NCBI RefSeq assembly: GCF_000621125.1
Contig: NZ_JHZC01000007.1
Span: 286,685 to 350,684 of the forward strand
Direction: 5' to 3'
Origin: Maribacter antarcticus DSM 21422
Lineage (GTDB): Bacteria > Bacteroidota > Bacteroidia > Flavobacteriales > Flavobacteriaceae
DNA: 64,000 nucleotides
Made by a program: the position numbers and the translations under genes. The notes under the pieces are model-generated. The model did no database searches. It was given only the letters and a program-made list of their open reading frames with translations, and was not told the DNA's origin. Below, piece by piece: positions 28,809 to 38,081 of this stretch; the stretch's first letter is position 1, and each line of letters opens with the position of its first letter.

Positions 28809-29345
28809 CTACCAAGTGTATTCCGGTGGTTGTATATTATTCATTCTAAGGTATAAATTTGCTTTAGCCCTATGGTTGGCCATATGATCTTGTACGTAAA
28901 AAAAGGCAAATGCTCTGCTCACGGTATTACCACTATGATACATTACGCAAGACTCCTCTAATTGTTCTTGTTCTATGGTATAGATGACATTTGTAGTATA
29001 TCCGAACCCAGTTTCTAACAAATCAAGGATTTCAGCTTTCGTCATCTTGGAGGCATCTGGCGTATTTGGCTTTACCTCCATTCCTTGTACATATCGTTTT
29101 GTAAGTAGCGATACAGTATATCCAATATGGACCATTTGCTCTCCAAAAGACTTACTAACAGCCGTTGGTCTATAAGAATATAATTCTTCTGGCATTGCTT
29201 TGGCTATGTCCAAACAGTGTTCACTGGCGGTAAGCCAAACGGCTAAATAGTTTTTGGAAAATGTGGTTTTTGGTATAATTTCAGTTTGCCCATACGTTAT
29301 AATAGTACAGAGCACACTTATTAAGGATAAAACTAAATTTTTCAT
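28809..29345 (-). CDS. DinB-like protein with signal peptide, 178 aa
   Basis: Signal peptide MKNLVLSLISVLCTIITYGQ, then a four-helix bundle of the DinB/DUF664 superfamily. The three metal-binding His are present: one in FGEQMVHIGYTVS and two in FYVQDHMANHRAKANLYLR. Known relatives are metal-dependent thiol transferases or hydrolases acting on small molecules; this exported version has no known substrate. The C-terminal LYLRMNNIQPPEYTW is typical of the bacteroidetes group. It is monocistronic, convergent with nothing close. Confidence 0.85.
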   Translation of the reverse strand: MKNLVLSLISVLCTIITYGQTEIIPKTTFSKNYLAVWLTASEHCLDIAKAMPEELYSYRPTAVSKSFGEQMVHIGYTVSLLTKRYVQGMEVKPNTPDASKMTKAEILDLLETGFGYTTNVIYTIEQEQLEESCVMYHSGNTVSRAFAFFYVQDHMANHRAKANLYLRMNNIQPPEYTW

Positions 29346-29634
29346 ATCTAAAAGGAATTAAAGCAGCTACAAGTTATATATTTTAGCGAGTTCAGTGCTA
29401 CATAAAAAAGTATTTCAATATCTTTTTTATTAATGTCGATGATTATCCACTATAATAGAACCGGTCTAAGGTTCTCTTATAAACTGAACTTTCTAAATGT
29501 GGAATAATAACCTTAATTTTAAAAAGTATGGGAAAGCGTATATGTTTACTTTTAAAATAGCGCGTGGTGCAAATCTTAGCTGTAGGAAAGCAGGTAAAAT
29601 GGCGTAAAGGTTGCTTTTTTATAAAACAATAAAG

Positions 29635-30480
29635 ATGCATAGAAAATATTTTTTGATGCTCTTACTGATTTTACCAGGAGTGCTTTCTTATGTTTATGCC
29701 CAAGAACAAATAGGGTATAAGCAGATAGATACTACCCAATTAAGTATGGAGGTGTTTTACCCGAAAAAGCTGGATTCTTCAAAATCGTATCCGGCTATGG
29801 TTTTCTTTTTTGGCGGGGGGTGGAACGGGGGTGCTACGTCACAATTTAGAAACCATGCGAGGTATTTTTCTAAAAGAGGCTTAGTCTGTTTTCTAGTCGA
29901 TTATCGAACTAAAAACAAGCATAATACGACCCCTTTCGAGTCGCTCAAAGATGCAAAATCTGCCATCAGGTTTATTAGAAAAAACGCATCGAATTTTAAC
30001 ATAAACCCTACTAGAATTATTGCTTCTGGTGGTTCTGCTGGCGGGCATCTTGCTGCGGCAACCGCAGTTATAACATCGTATAATGAGGGTAGTGACGACT
30101 TAAACTTAAGTTGTATTCCAAATGCCTTAGTGCTTTTTAACCCTGTTATTGATAACGGCCCTGGCGGCTATGGTTATGAAAGAATTAGAGCGGAATATAA
30201 AAGCTTTTCACCGCTGCACAACCTTAAAAAAGGAACACCACCAACACTTCTATTTTTGGGAACAAAGGATGATTTAATCCCCGTAGAAACGGCGATGTAT
30301 TATAAAACAGTAATGGAGAAGGTTGGCAGTAGGTGCGAGCTTCGTTTGTATGAAGGCGAGGGTCATGGGTTCTTCAATTATAAAATCTTTGAAAACTATA
30401 AGAAAACGATATCTGAAGCAGATATTTTTTTACAATCACTTGGGTATTTGCAAAAAGAACCTGTGGTAAGGATTGAGTAA
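29635..30480 (+). CDS. Exported alpha/beta hydrolase (esterase/lipase-like), 281 aa
   Basis: Start placed at ATG 29635 to give the signal peptide MHRKYFLMLLLILPGVLSYV-YAQ. The enzyme follows the BD-FAE/hormone-sensitive-lipase layout: oxyanion loop VFFFGGGWNGG, nucleophile elbow ASGGSAGGHLAA (Ser near 134), acid in LFLGTKDDLIPV and base in EGEGHGFFNY. It likely removes acyl or feruloyl groups from carbohydrates or lipids in the periplasm. It overlaps the next gene's longest frame by eight bases, which suggests co-expression. Confidence 0.87.
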   Translation: MHRKYFLMLLLILPGVLSYVYAQEQIGYKQIDTTQLSMEVFYPKKLDSSKSYPAMVFFFGGGWNGGATSQFRNHARYFSKRGLVCFLVDYRTKNKHNTTPFESLKDAKSAIRFIRKNASNFNINPTRIIASGGSAGGHLAAATAVITSYNEGSDDLNLSCIPNALVLFNPVIDNGPGGYGYERIRAEYKSFSPLHNLKKGTPPTLLFLGTKDDLIPVETAMYYKTVMEKVGSRCELRLYEGEGHGFFNYKIFENYKKTISEADIFLQSLGYLQKEPVVRIE

Positions 30481-31627
30481 GAAAAAGTATATAGAATTAG
30501 CTCAAAAAATGTGTATGAAAATTACATCAAGTCAAAGAAGGGATTTTTATAGAATAATCCAGTTTGGATTTCTCTGGGCTCTGGGAGGCACTCTTTATAG
30601 TCTTTTAGAATATGGTATTTTGGGCGATTCTAAAATCTACCCATCAACCAAGAATCTATATCAATTTGAGACTTCTATTCTAGTTTCCATCCTAAGTTCA
30701 TTTCTTACAGGCCTCTTAATTGGAGCTATTGAGACGAAAATAGCCACCAAGTATTTTCAAACTAGAAGCTTTTGGCAGAAAATCGTATTCAAAACAGGAC
30801 TTTATTTACTATTAATTACCGTATTACTTTTGTTTCCTTTGTTCTTTTTGTTTAGTTCTAGGTTAGATGTTTCCATAGTACACCCAAAAGTGATGGAGTC
30901 AATCTTTCAATTTGTTTCTGATTTTTTGTTTTGGAGTATTCTAATTTTTGCTGGATTTATTACGGTTTTAACCCTGTTTGTTGGAGAAGTATCTGACTAT
31001 TTGGGGGGAGGTATTTTCAATAATTTTTTTATTGGAAAATATCACCACCCAAGAGAAGAGGAAAGAATATTTATGTTTCTTGATATGAATTCTTCTACCA
31101 CTATAGCTGAAAAAATTGGACATAAGGAATATTTTCAGCTACTTAGAACCTACTATGCAGATATAGCAGATGCGATTATTCAAACAGATGGCGAGGTCTA
31201 TCAATATGCGGGAGATGAGGTAATTGTCTCTTGGAATTTAAGGAAAGGAGTAGCTAATAATAATTGTATTGAATGCTTTTTTAAAACTAAAGCGATATTT
31301 GAAAAATCTGCTGATCAGTATATCAGAAGATTTGGTCTAGTTCCAAAATACAAAGCAGGCTTTCATTACGGCAAGGTTACCACAGGTGAAATAGGGGTGT
31401 TAAAAAAAGAAATATTTTTTACCGGGGATGTTTTGAATACCACTGCAAGAATACAATCTACGTGCAGTAAATATGGGGCTGAGATGTTATTATCAAAAAA
31501 TTTACTCGAGCTTTTAAACACTAAGGGTACGTATGAAATAGTGTCTATTGGGGAATGTGAATTAAAAGGCAGAAATGAAAAGATAGATCTCTTTACAATG
31601 AAGTATAAAAATAGCTCCATAGTGTAG
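30473..31627 (+). CDS. Membrane-anchored class III adenylate/guanylate cyclase, up to 384 aa
   Basis: The longest start is TTG at 30473 (overlapping the hydrolase stop); ATG 30509 or 30515 would also keep all domains. Four predicted membrane helices (about residues 28-45, 62-90, 100-125, 145-165) precede a class III cyclase domain. Catalytic residues are all visible: metal-binding Asp in MFLDMNSSTTIAEKIG and in YQYAGDEVIVSW, and the transition-state Asn and Arg in GDVLNTTARIQ. KYKAGFHYGKV supplies the substrate-selecting region. It should make cAMP (or cGMP). It probably forms an operon with the alpha/beta hydrolase. Confidence 0.88.
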   Translation: MSKKKYIELAQKMCMKITSSQRRDFYRIIQFGFLWALGGTLYSLLEYGILGDSKIYPSTKNLYQFETSILVSILSSFLTGLLIGAIETKIATKYFQTRSFWQKIVFKTGLYLLLITVLLLFPLFFLFSSRLDVSIVHPKVMESIFQFVSDFLFWSILIFAGFITVLTLFVGEVSDYLGGGIFNNFFIGKYHHPREEERIFMFLDMNSSTTIAEKIGHKEYFQLLRTYYADIADAIIQTDGEVYQYAGDEVIVSWNLRKGVANNNCIECFFKTKAIFEKSADQYIRRFGLVPKYKAGFHYGKVTTGEIGVLKKEIFFTGDVLNTTARIQSTCSKYGAEMLLSKNLLELLNTKGTYEIVSIGECELKGRNEKIDLFTMKYKNSSIV

Positions 31628-31744
31628 TGAACACAGTTTGGTGTTTTCAGTATTGAACTAAGGAGGCAGGTGAAAACGTTAAAACACCGCTACGCACAAC
31701 ATGTTATTTTTTTCGTCTAAGAAATTTTTAAATATAATATAAAC

Positions 31745-32467
31745 ATGAAGGTATTTGAAGCAAACAAATTAATAGTGTTGGGATTAGTTGTAATGCTAGT
31801 ATCCTCTTGTGTACCTCAACCAGAAGCAAAGCATGTCTTTATACTCTCCGGGCAATCCAACATGGCAGGATTAGATTTAAAAGAATCATTTATACCCAAA
31901 GTCGAAGCCAAATTTGGAAATGAAAATATAATTGTAATAAAAGATGCAGCAGGAGGCCAACCCATACGGCGCTGGTACAAGGACTGGAAACCATTAGAAG
32001 GGAATGAACCAAAGGCACAACCAGATTTGTACGATTCCTTGATGACCAAAGTTAATGCCGCTGTAGGGAATGTAAAAATGAAATCCGTGACGTTTATTTG
32101 GATGCAGGGCGAACGTGATGCAAGAGAAAAGTTGGGCGAGGTTTATGAAAATAGTCTGATAGGTCTGTATTCTCAGTTAAGTAACGACCTAAATCGTAAG
32201 GATGTGAACTTTTTGATTGGTAGATTAAGTGATTTTGATATACAGAACACAACATACCCCCATTGGGCCATGATTAGAGATATTCAAGTGAAGGTAGCCC
32301 AATCCAATCCTTGTTTTGACTGGATTAATACGGATGACCTTAACGATGGTAGGACTAGAGGAGGTAAAGAAATAAATAATGATTTACATATGTCCGCAAA
32401 AGGATATGTACTCATGGGGGAGCGTTTTGCAAATAAAGCAATTCAGTTAATTGAAAAGGCCCAATAG
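31745..32467 (+). CDS. SGNH/sialate O-acetylesterase-like lipoprotein, 240 aa
   Basis: Lipoprotein signal VMLVSSC (Cys near 22) and a CE6/SASA-type esterase: block I FILSGQSNMAG (nucleophile Ser near 37), FIWMQGERDAREK (the Q-G-E block) and the closing NDLHMSAKGYVLMGERF with the catalytic Asp/His pair. Such enzymes remove O-acetyl groups from plant or algal polysaccharides or sialic acid. It acts at the cell surface or in the periplasm. It may serve together with the carbohydrate-active genes of this strain, but no such gene is adjacent. Confidence 0.87.
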   Translation: MKVFEANKLIVLGLVVMLVSSCVPQPEAKHVFILSGQSNMAGLDLKESFIPKVEAKFGNENIIVIKDAAGGQPIRRWYKDWKPLEGNEPKAQPDLYDSLMTKVNAAVGNVKMKSVTFIWMQGERDAREKLGEVYENSLIGLYSQLSNDLNRKDVNFLIGRLSDFDIQNTTYPHWAMIRDIQVKVAQSNPCFDWINTDDLNDGRTRGGKEINNDLHMSAKGYVLMGERFANKAIQLIEKAQ

Positions 32468-32516
32468 AAAATAATACCCCTATGCTTTATACCTGCGATA
32501 CTCTAAATGCTGTCAT

Positions 32517-32969
32517 ATGAATGATTTAATGGAACATAAAAGTTGGTTCCAACGCAAATGGAGGTGGTTAGCACCCTTGTTACTCGTGTTGGTTTTGTTC
32601 TTTGGGCTGTTGATCACTTCTAAATTAGGGGAGAATATTATAGGAATTGCGAAGGTCTACTCGGAATCCGAGGTTTGCGATGGCGCATTGGTAATAGCAA
32701 AAAAGAATAAAAAAGTAATTACAATATTGGGAGAACTGCAACCGCTTGGGGCCTTAGCAATATTAGAAGGCGCACACAACTACTCGGATAATTTTAATAC
32801 ACTCAACATTACTTTTGATGTAACCGGAGCAAAGCATGAGCGAAACGTACGCAGTAAAATGGATGTTATTGCGCATAGGAATGGCGAACAGTGGAGGTAT
32901 GCATCCATTCGTATTCGAATTAAAAAACCGAAGGATTTAAAACAGACTATTGAAATAGTAAAAGAATAA
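32517..32969 (+). CDS. Coa1-like (cytochrome oxidase assembly factor 1 family) membrane protein, 150 aa
   Basis: N-terminal basic tip SWFQRKWRW and one membrane helix (about residues 17-37), then a domain with the Coa1 pattern: ENIIGIAKVYSESEVCDGAL, ITILGELQPLG, SDNFNTLNITFDVTGAKHER and WRYASIRIRIKKP. Many free-living Flavobacteriaceae carry such short proteins away from cytochrome oxidase operons; the role there is unproven. It begins 50 bases after the esterase gene and is followed by a terminator. Confidence 0.72.
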   Translation: MNDLMEHKSWFQRKWRWLAPLLLVLVLFFGLLITSKLGENIIGIAKVYSESEVCDGALVIAKKNKKVITILGELQPLGALAILEGAHNYSDNFNTLNITFDVTGAKHERNVRSKMDVIAHRNGEQWRYASIRIRIKKPKDLKQTIEIVKE

Positions 32970-32982
32970 AAGGAGACGTACT

Positions 32983-33022
32983 AAAAATACTAAATAGAGG
33001 GGTAGTGACACCTAGTATTTTT
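32983..33022 (+). terminator. Intrinsic terminator after the Coa1-like gene
   Basis: AAAAATACTA (32983-32992) and TAGTATTTTT (33013-33022) form a 10-base stem around a 20-base loop, 14 bases after the stop codon. Confidence 0.65.
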
Positions 33023-33195
33023 AATGCTTCTACTGCTAACTTGTATAGACATATAAATTTTAAATAACACTTAGGATGATATGTCTATTATCATAAGTTG
33101 ATTTTTGCTATATTTAATATCAACAGGATAATCACCTTCATTAACTAAGCATATGGGGGGTTTTTCTGGTTGCATACTAATTTAAATATATTTTC

Positions 33196-34923
33196 ATGTC
33201 GTTAAAAAAATCCATCTTCTGGACTACTACCCTAAGTGTTTTGGTTTTTTCCTCTTGCGTAAAAAATGAACAGGAAGCTGCTACCCTTCTTATTCACGGT
33301 GGTACAATTTATACGGTGGATAGCGTGCAGACTACGGTAGAAGCAGTTACCACCAAAGGCAATAAAATTCTTTTTGCAGGAAGTCTTTTGAAAGCAGAAG
33401 CATATAAAACGGAGCAAACCAAAGTTATTGACCTACAAGGTAAGACGATGACCCCTGGCTTAATAGAAGGGCACGGTCATTTTATGGGGTTGGGATACAA
33501 TGAGCTTAATTTGGATCTGATAAATACTACGAGTTATCAGGAAATTGTAGATGCCGTGGCGCAGGCAGTTGAGAGGGTGCAACCTGGAGAATGGATTACC
33601 GGCCGTGGATGGCATCAAAGCAAATGGACCGAAATGCCAGAAGAAACGGTAGATGGATTTCAGACCCATGGTTTATTGAGTGCTATTTCTCCTGATAATC
33701 CAGTATATCTAAGTCACGCTAGCGGCCATGCTGGTTTTGCAAATGCCAAGGCTATGGAAATTGCAGGAATACAAGTAATGGGAAAAGAAGGAATCGATGG
33801 ACTTGAAGTAACCGGCGGTGAGGTCATGAGAGATGATTTAGGGCAGCCCACAGGTATTTTTAATGAGCGCGCTCAAAGCTTGATTAGAAAGCACATTCCG
33901 GAAACAACGCCTGAGAAAGATGCCAAGGCTTTTGAATTGGCCGTTGCTGCTTGTCAGAGAAACGGAATAACAGGTTTTCATGATGCAGGTATAGGTCAAG
34001 AAACGATTTCCCTCTTCGGAAAAATGAAGTCCGAAGGTAAGATGGGTATCCGTTTGTACGCTATGCTTACGGGTTGGGACAAGGAATTACTTACCAAATG
34101 GTACGCGCAGGGGCCTATGGTAGATGCAGACCATTTGTTCACCATACGCTCCGTAAAACTGAACTGTGATGGCGCATTAGGTTCACGTGGTGCTTGGTTA
34201 TTAGAAGAATATACGGATAGACCTGGACATTTTGGTCACGAGACCCTACCAATGGAGTTTGTAAAGGAATCGGCTTTGAACGGATTAAAACATGGGTTTC
34301 AGGTATGTTCCCACGCTATTGGAGATCGGGCCAATAAGGAAATATTAGACCGTTATGAGGCTGCTTTTACCGAGTTACCTAATTTAACAAACGACCATAG
34401 ATACCGAATAGAACACGCGCAGCACTTGCATCCCGATGATATTCCGCGATTTGCAGAATTAGGAGTTATTCCTGCCATGCAGGCCGTGCACATGTCGTCC
34501 GATAGATCTTGGGCAATTGATCGCTTGGGTGAAAAACGGATTAAGGAAGGCGCCTATATGTGGCAGGCCCTGTTACAAACTGGCATCCCTATTGTAAATG
34601 GTACAGATGTTCCGGTTGAACCCTTGAACCCCATGGCTAGTTTTTACGCAAGTGTGAGCCGTAAAACTTTAAAAGGATTGCCAGAAGGCGGTTACGAACC
34701 AGAACAAAAAATGACGAGACAACAGGCGTTGAGGTCTTATACTTTGGATGCCGCCTATGGTGCTTTTGAGGAGGACATTAAAGGTTCCATAACCCCAGGT
34801 AAATTAGCCGATTTTACAATTTACGACCAAGATTTGATGACGGTGACGGAAAATAAAATTTTGGATACCCAAGTTACTATGACCATTTTTAATGGGGAAG
34901 TGGTATATGAGAAAGGGGAGTAA
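33196..34923 (+). CDS. YtcJ-like amidohydrolase, lipoprotein, 575 aa
   Basis: Lipoprotein signal LSVLVFSSC (Cys near 20) followed by an amidohydrolase_3 barrel. Metal-site residues are seen in LIEGHGHFMGLG, in HAIGDRANKE and in TDVPVEPLNP, and the closing composite beta part is typical (ITPGKLADFTIYDQD). Relatives hydrolyse N-substituted formamides or similar C-N bonds, and the real substrate is usually unknown. It is monocistronic, preceded by about 170 AT-rich bases. Confidence 0.9.
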   Translation: MSLKKSIFWTTTLSVLVFSSCVKNEQEAATLLIHGGTIYTVDSVQTTVEAVTTKGNKILFAGSLLKAEAYKTEQTKVIDLQGKTMTPGLIEGHGHFMGLGYNELNLDLINTTSYQEIVDAVAQAVERVQPGEWITGRGWHQSKWTEMPEETVDGFQTHGLLSAISPDNPVYLSHASGHAGFANAKAMEIAGIQVMGKEGIDGLEVTGGEVMRDDLGQPTGIFNERAQSLIRKHIPETTPEKDAKAFELAVAACQRNGITGFHDAGIGQETISLFGKMKSEGKMGIRLYAMLTGWDKELLTKWYAQGPMVDADHLFTIRSVKLNCDGALGSRGAWLLEEYTDRPGHFGHETLPMEFVKESALNGLKHGFQVCSHAIGDRANKEILDRYEAAFTELPNLTNDHRYRIEHAQHLHPDDIPRFAELGVIPAMQAVHMSSDRSWAIDRLGEKRIKEGAYMWQALLQTGIPIVNGTDVPVEPLNPMASFYASVSRKTLKGLPEGGYEPEQKMTRQQALRSYTLDAAYGAFEEDIKGSITPGKLADFTIYDQDLMTVTENKILDTQVTMTIFNGEVVYEKGE

Positions 34924-34942
34924 TATTTTTTAAGACTAGAAA

Positions 34943-35533
34943 TTAACCTAGTACCGGAGCTACGCCAGGAGGTAGGTATAGGAACCTATCGCTTATAGTG
35001 GAAGGGTCTTTGAAAGACGTAAGAACGGCATGTGGAACTTTGGCGCTTTTGAATAGGACGCAACGTTTTGCCATCGGTGCTATTCATTTGAGTTGTTTGT
35101 TGTTATCCAAAATTTCCAGTTGGCCTCCGTGTGCCGGCTGCCAGTCTTCGTTAAGGTATATCACCATAGAAATCGTTCGATTGTTCCGTCCTACAAACTG
35201 ATTTAAATGACGCACATAATGGCCGCCTGATGGGTCATGTGCCAAATGGAACGCTTTGCCAGACAGACTTAAATAACAATAGCGATTAACAATGAATTTT
35301 GTTTCTTCCAAGAGTTGCCAAAAATAATGAAGAGCACTGTCCCCGTTTTTATTCAGCCAATAGGTTCTAGCTCCTCGGATACGCTGTTTAATGACGTGTT
35401 GGTTCAGGGTTCCTATAACTGCTTGGTCAAATACATCAATTTTTTCCAATAAGAAATTACGAAGCGTGCCATAAAGGGCATCGTCCAAAAAAGTATCGAT
35501 AATTACGTAGTCTTGCTCGGAAAGAATATCCAT
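34943..35533 (-). pseudogene. 2OG-Fe(II) oxygenase, broken and ligand-altered
   Basis: Minus-strand frame MDILSEQDYVIIDTFLDDAL to a TGA at 35084-35086, then continuing in the same frame through IAPMAKRCVLFKSAKVPHAV to LPPGVAPVLG and TAA at 34943-34945. The whole is a prolyl-4-hydroxylase-like (P4Hc) protein: HYVRHLNQFVGRNNRTISMV is the region of the HxD iron motif, but family members have HLDQF, so the Asp ligand is Asn here; the distal His (KVPHAV) and the Arg region lie after the premature stop. Two independent lesions make loss of function likely. Confidence 0.8.
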
Positions 35534-35709
35534 CTAGGAAAGCCAATCCTCAAGATTATGAATTGTTTTCAGCCATAGCTAGAAAAGAGGAATGCATGTA
35601 GCTAAAAAAGTAATATACCAGAGATTAATCTCCAAATCGCCGTGAAGTAGCTAAACATAACGCGCCATAGGAATACCTTTATAATCTCAAAAAGAACGGA
35701 ATAATTGTG

Positions 35710-37260
35710 TTACAAATACACTTGTACCAGTTGTTTCTTAGAGCCTCGCTTAGCGTAAAATAACAATGCGTCCGCAGTACTATCCTTTAAGGGTCTGGAG
35801 ACCATGAGCGGTAATCGTACGTCCTTATTGTCAATTGCTTTTTGGAACGTCATTTGTCCGTTTTCATCCAATTTTATCAAAAATATATTTCTATTTCTGC
35901 TAAGTCCTTGCTTAAACATAATACGCTCTGCACTCAATTGTTGTGGGTTTTCAGAGGCGGTACTAATAAAGAAATAGGTAGTATTATTCTTTGTGTACGA
36001 ACAATAAGAGGTGTAGGCGCCATCGCCTTGGGTAACCTCCGTTTTGTTGATGTTACGTGCCCAAACTAAATCTCCATCTGGCTTTAGTTTTACGCTCACA
36101 ATGTCATTGTAGTGGTAGCGTTTGACCATTAAACGGCCACCGCTACTATTGGACTGTATGCTGCTGCTGGTAAAATATTCTTCTGCGTTAAAAAGGATAT
36201 GCCCATCCTTGGTAATATCCATTCCTTTAAAAACTAAATCTTTAATGGTGCTTTCATCTTCCCTTCCGAATTTATCCATCATAAACTGCTCCGAGAACGG
36301 ATTAAATTTTTCTGAAAGTATCGCCAGTGAACTAGGCTGTAATTTATAATAGGCAATACCGTTGTAGCGGTTGTCCTTGCGGTCGGCATAAAATCCAAGG
36401 CACAATAATTCATTCCCTTTAAAAACAGGTTTTAGTGCTTCTGGAAACTTTCCAGGCGTATTAAAAGCCTGTATGCTTTTACCTGAGCCAGAAATGCGCA
36501 CTAACTCATATTGAAACTTACGTTCCTTTGCCGTAAAACGTTTCTTTTTGAAATAAGCTTTACCTATTAAGTATACGTTCTTTAAATCGTCGGAGAACAA
36601 TACATTTTCAAAAGCATAGTTTCTTTCTTCTACTTGATCCGAGAAATCATGTTCCATCAGCTTTCGTAAACTACTATCGAACACATGGATAACATGTTTA
36701 TTTTCTTTTCTTTTTTTATAATGAGTGGTGATTACAAAGGCTGATTTTTTATCATTGAACAAAATCGAAGTCGTAAAGCCCGATGCGAAATTTCTATTGT
36801 AGTAATTACGGTCTAAGGGCTGCTGTACTGCATCAGAGGCAATGGATAAGAGGACTTCCTTTGTAAAATTGAATGCTGTAAACGGACTCCTATGAACAAT
36901 ATACTCGTAGGCTAATTTGGTATAGTTATATTCTAAAAACAATAAATAAACTTGACCGTTTTTCACGTAGGTCTCTACAAAATTAGCATCCTTGAGTTTG
37001 TAATTGTACTCGGACAATAGCGCTAAGTCTTTATTATAATGTTCAACGAGATAGCCTTTTGGCTTAAGTATAATGCCGCTAAAATACGAACGTATTATAA
37101 CCGTACCGCCATTACCATCTTCCGAAATGGATAATAGATTGGAGTATTGGTGCCTATCTTTAAGCGTTTCGCCAATGGTATACTTTAGTTTGGTGTTTTG
37201 CGCTTGGCTTCCCCATACCACTATGGTTAGTAAGATGAAAAAGAAGTTTTTTTTGAACAT
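35710..37260 (-). CDS. Secreted hypothetical protein, 516 aa
   Basis: Signal peptide MFKKNFFFILLTIVVWGSQA followed by a long beta-rich region with repeated blades (for example LSISEDGNGGTVIIRSYFSG, MDITKDGHILFNAEEYFTSS, GDGAYTSYCSYTKNNTTYFF). It looks like a six- to seven-bladed propeller. No catalytic motif or family name can be assigned. It starts 18 bases after the enoyl-CoA hydratase stop and is probably the last gene of a kinase-hydratase-propeller operon. Confidence 0.75.
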   Translation of the reverse strand: MFKKNFFFILLTIVVWGSQAQNTKLKYTIGETLKDRHQYSNLLSISEDGNGGTVIIRSYFSGIILKPKGYLVEHYNKDLALLSEYNYKLKDANFVETYVKNGQVYLLFLEYNYTKLAYEYIVHRSPFTAFNFTKEVLLSIASDAVQQPLDRNYYNRNFASGFTTSILFNDKKSAFVITTHYKKRKENKHVIHVFDSSLRKLMEHDFSDQVEERNYAFENVLFSDDLKNVYLIGKAYFKKKRFTAKERKFQYELVRISGSGKSIQAFNTPGKFPEALKPVFKGNELLCLGFYADRKDNRYNGIAYYKLQPSSLAILSEKFNPFSEQFMMDKFGREDESTIKDLVFKGMDITKDGHILFNAEEYFTSSSIQSNSSGGRLMVKRYHYNDIVSVKLKPDGDLVWARNINKTEVTQGDGAYTSYCSYTKNNTTYFFISTASENPQQLSAERIMFKQGLSRNRNIFLIKLDENGQMTFQKAIDNKDVRLPLMVSRPLKDSTADALLFYAKRGSKKQLVQVYL

Positions 37261-37278
37261 GATGGGTCCGTTTTAATA

Positions 37279-38061
37279 TTACGAACCGGGAAAATTTGCT
37301 TTGCGTTTTTCTAAGAATGCCGATGTACCCTCGGCAAAATCGTCCGTTCCAAAACAAGCGCCAAATGCCTTAATTTCATGCTCGTAACCGTTTACAGTAT
37401 TAATAAAACCAGCATTTACGGCTTTTATTGCGTAAGAAATGGCAACAGAGGAATTATTGGAAATCCGTTGTGCGAGTTTTGAGCATAAAGGGAGTAGCTC
37501 TTCTTGTGAGGTAAGATGATTCACTAAACCATAGGATAGTGCCTGTTCAGCAGAAATCATCCCGGCGGTCATGATCATTTCCATGGCCCTTCCTTTTCCA
37601 ATAAGTTGAGGTAGCCGTTGCGTGCCGCCATACCCCGGAATTGCGCCTAATGAAACTTCCGGGAGTCCCATTTTGGCATTGTCGCTCGCCACTCTAAAAT
37701 GGCAGGCCATGGCCAGTTCTAGCCCCCCGCCCAAAGCAAAGCCATTTATTGCGGCAATAACGGGAGTTGAGAGATTTTCAACAAAATCAAACAATATTTT
37801 TTGACCTTTTACGGCTAATTTTCTACCTTGTTTTTCAGAAAATTGGGCAAATTCCGAAATATCTGCACCCGCTACAAAGGCTTTTTCTCCGCTACCTGTC
37901 AGAATAATAACCTTTATGTTCTTATTCTTTTCCAAGTCGCTAAAAACGTTATGTAATTCCCCAATCGTTTCTTTGTTCAGTGCATTTAACTTGTTTGGAC
38001 GGTTAATAGTAATCGTTGCTATGGAATGCTCTTGTGTACTAATTATTGTATTGTAAGACAT
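37279..38061 (-). CDS. Enoyl-CoA hydratase/isomerase, 260 aa
   Basis: Crotonase-fold enzyme with all signatures: VAGADISEF (oxyanion loop), GFALGGGLELAMACHFRVA (first catalytic Glu) and LPEVSLGAIPGYGGTQRLPQ (second Glu). Both Glu are present, which fits hydration of 2-trans-enoyl-CoA in beta-oxidation or a short-chain 3-hydroxybutyryl-CoA step. Length is standard. It starts 20 bases after the stop of a histidine kinase gene, an odd but tight pairing. Confidence 0.93.
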   Translation of the reverse strand: MSYNTIISTQEHSIATITINRPNKLNALNKETIGELHNVFSDLEKNKNIKVIILTGSGEKAFVAGADISEFAQFSEKQGRKLAVKGQKILFDFVENLSTPVIAAINGFALGGGLELAMACHFRVASDNAKMGLPEVSLGAIPGYGGTQRLPQLIGKGRAMEMIMTAGMISAEQALSYGLVNHLTSQEELLPLCSKLAQRISNNSSVAISYAIKAVNAGFINTVNGYEHEIKAFGACFGTDDFAEGTSAFLEKRKANFPGS

Positions 38062-38081
38062 ACGGTACGTATTTATTTAAA

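Noticed and set aside
34998..35201. 67-codon plus-strand frame
   Set aside because: Antisense to the broken 2OG oxygenase, which explains the codon pattern.
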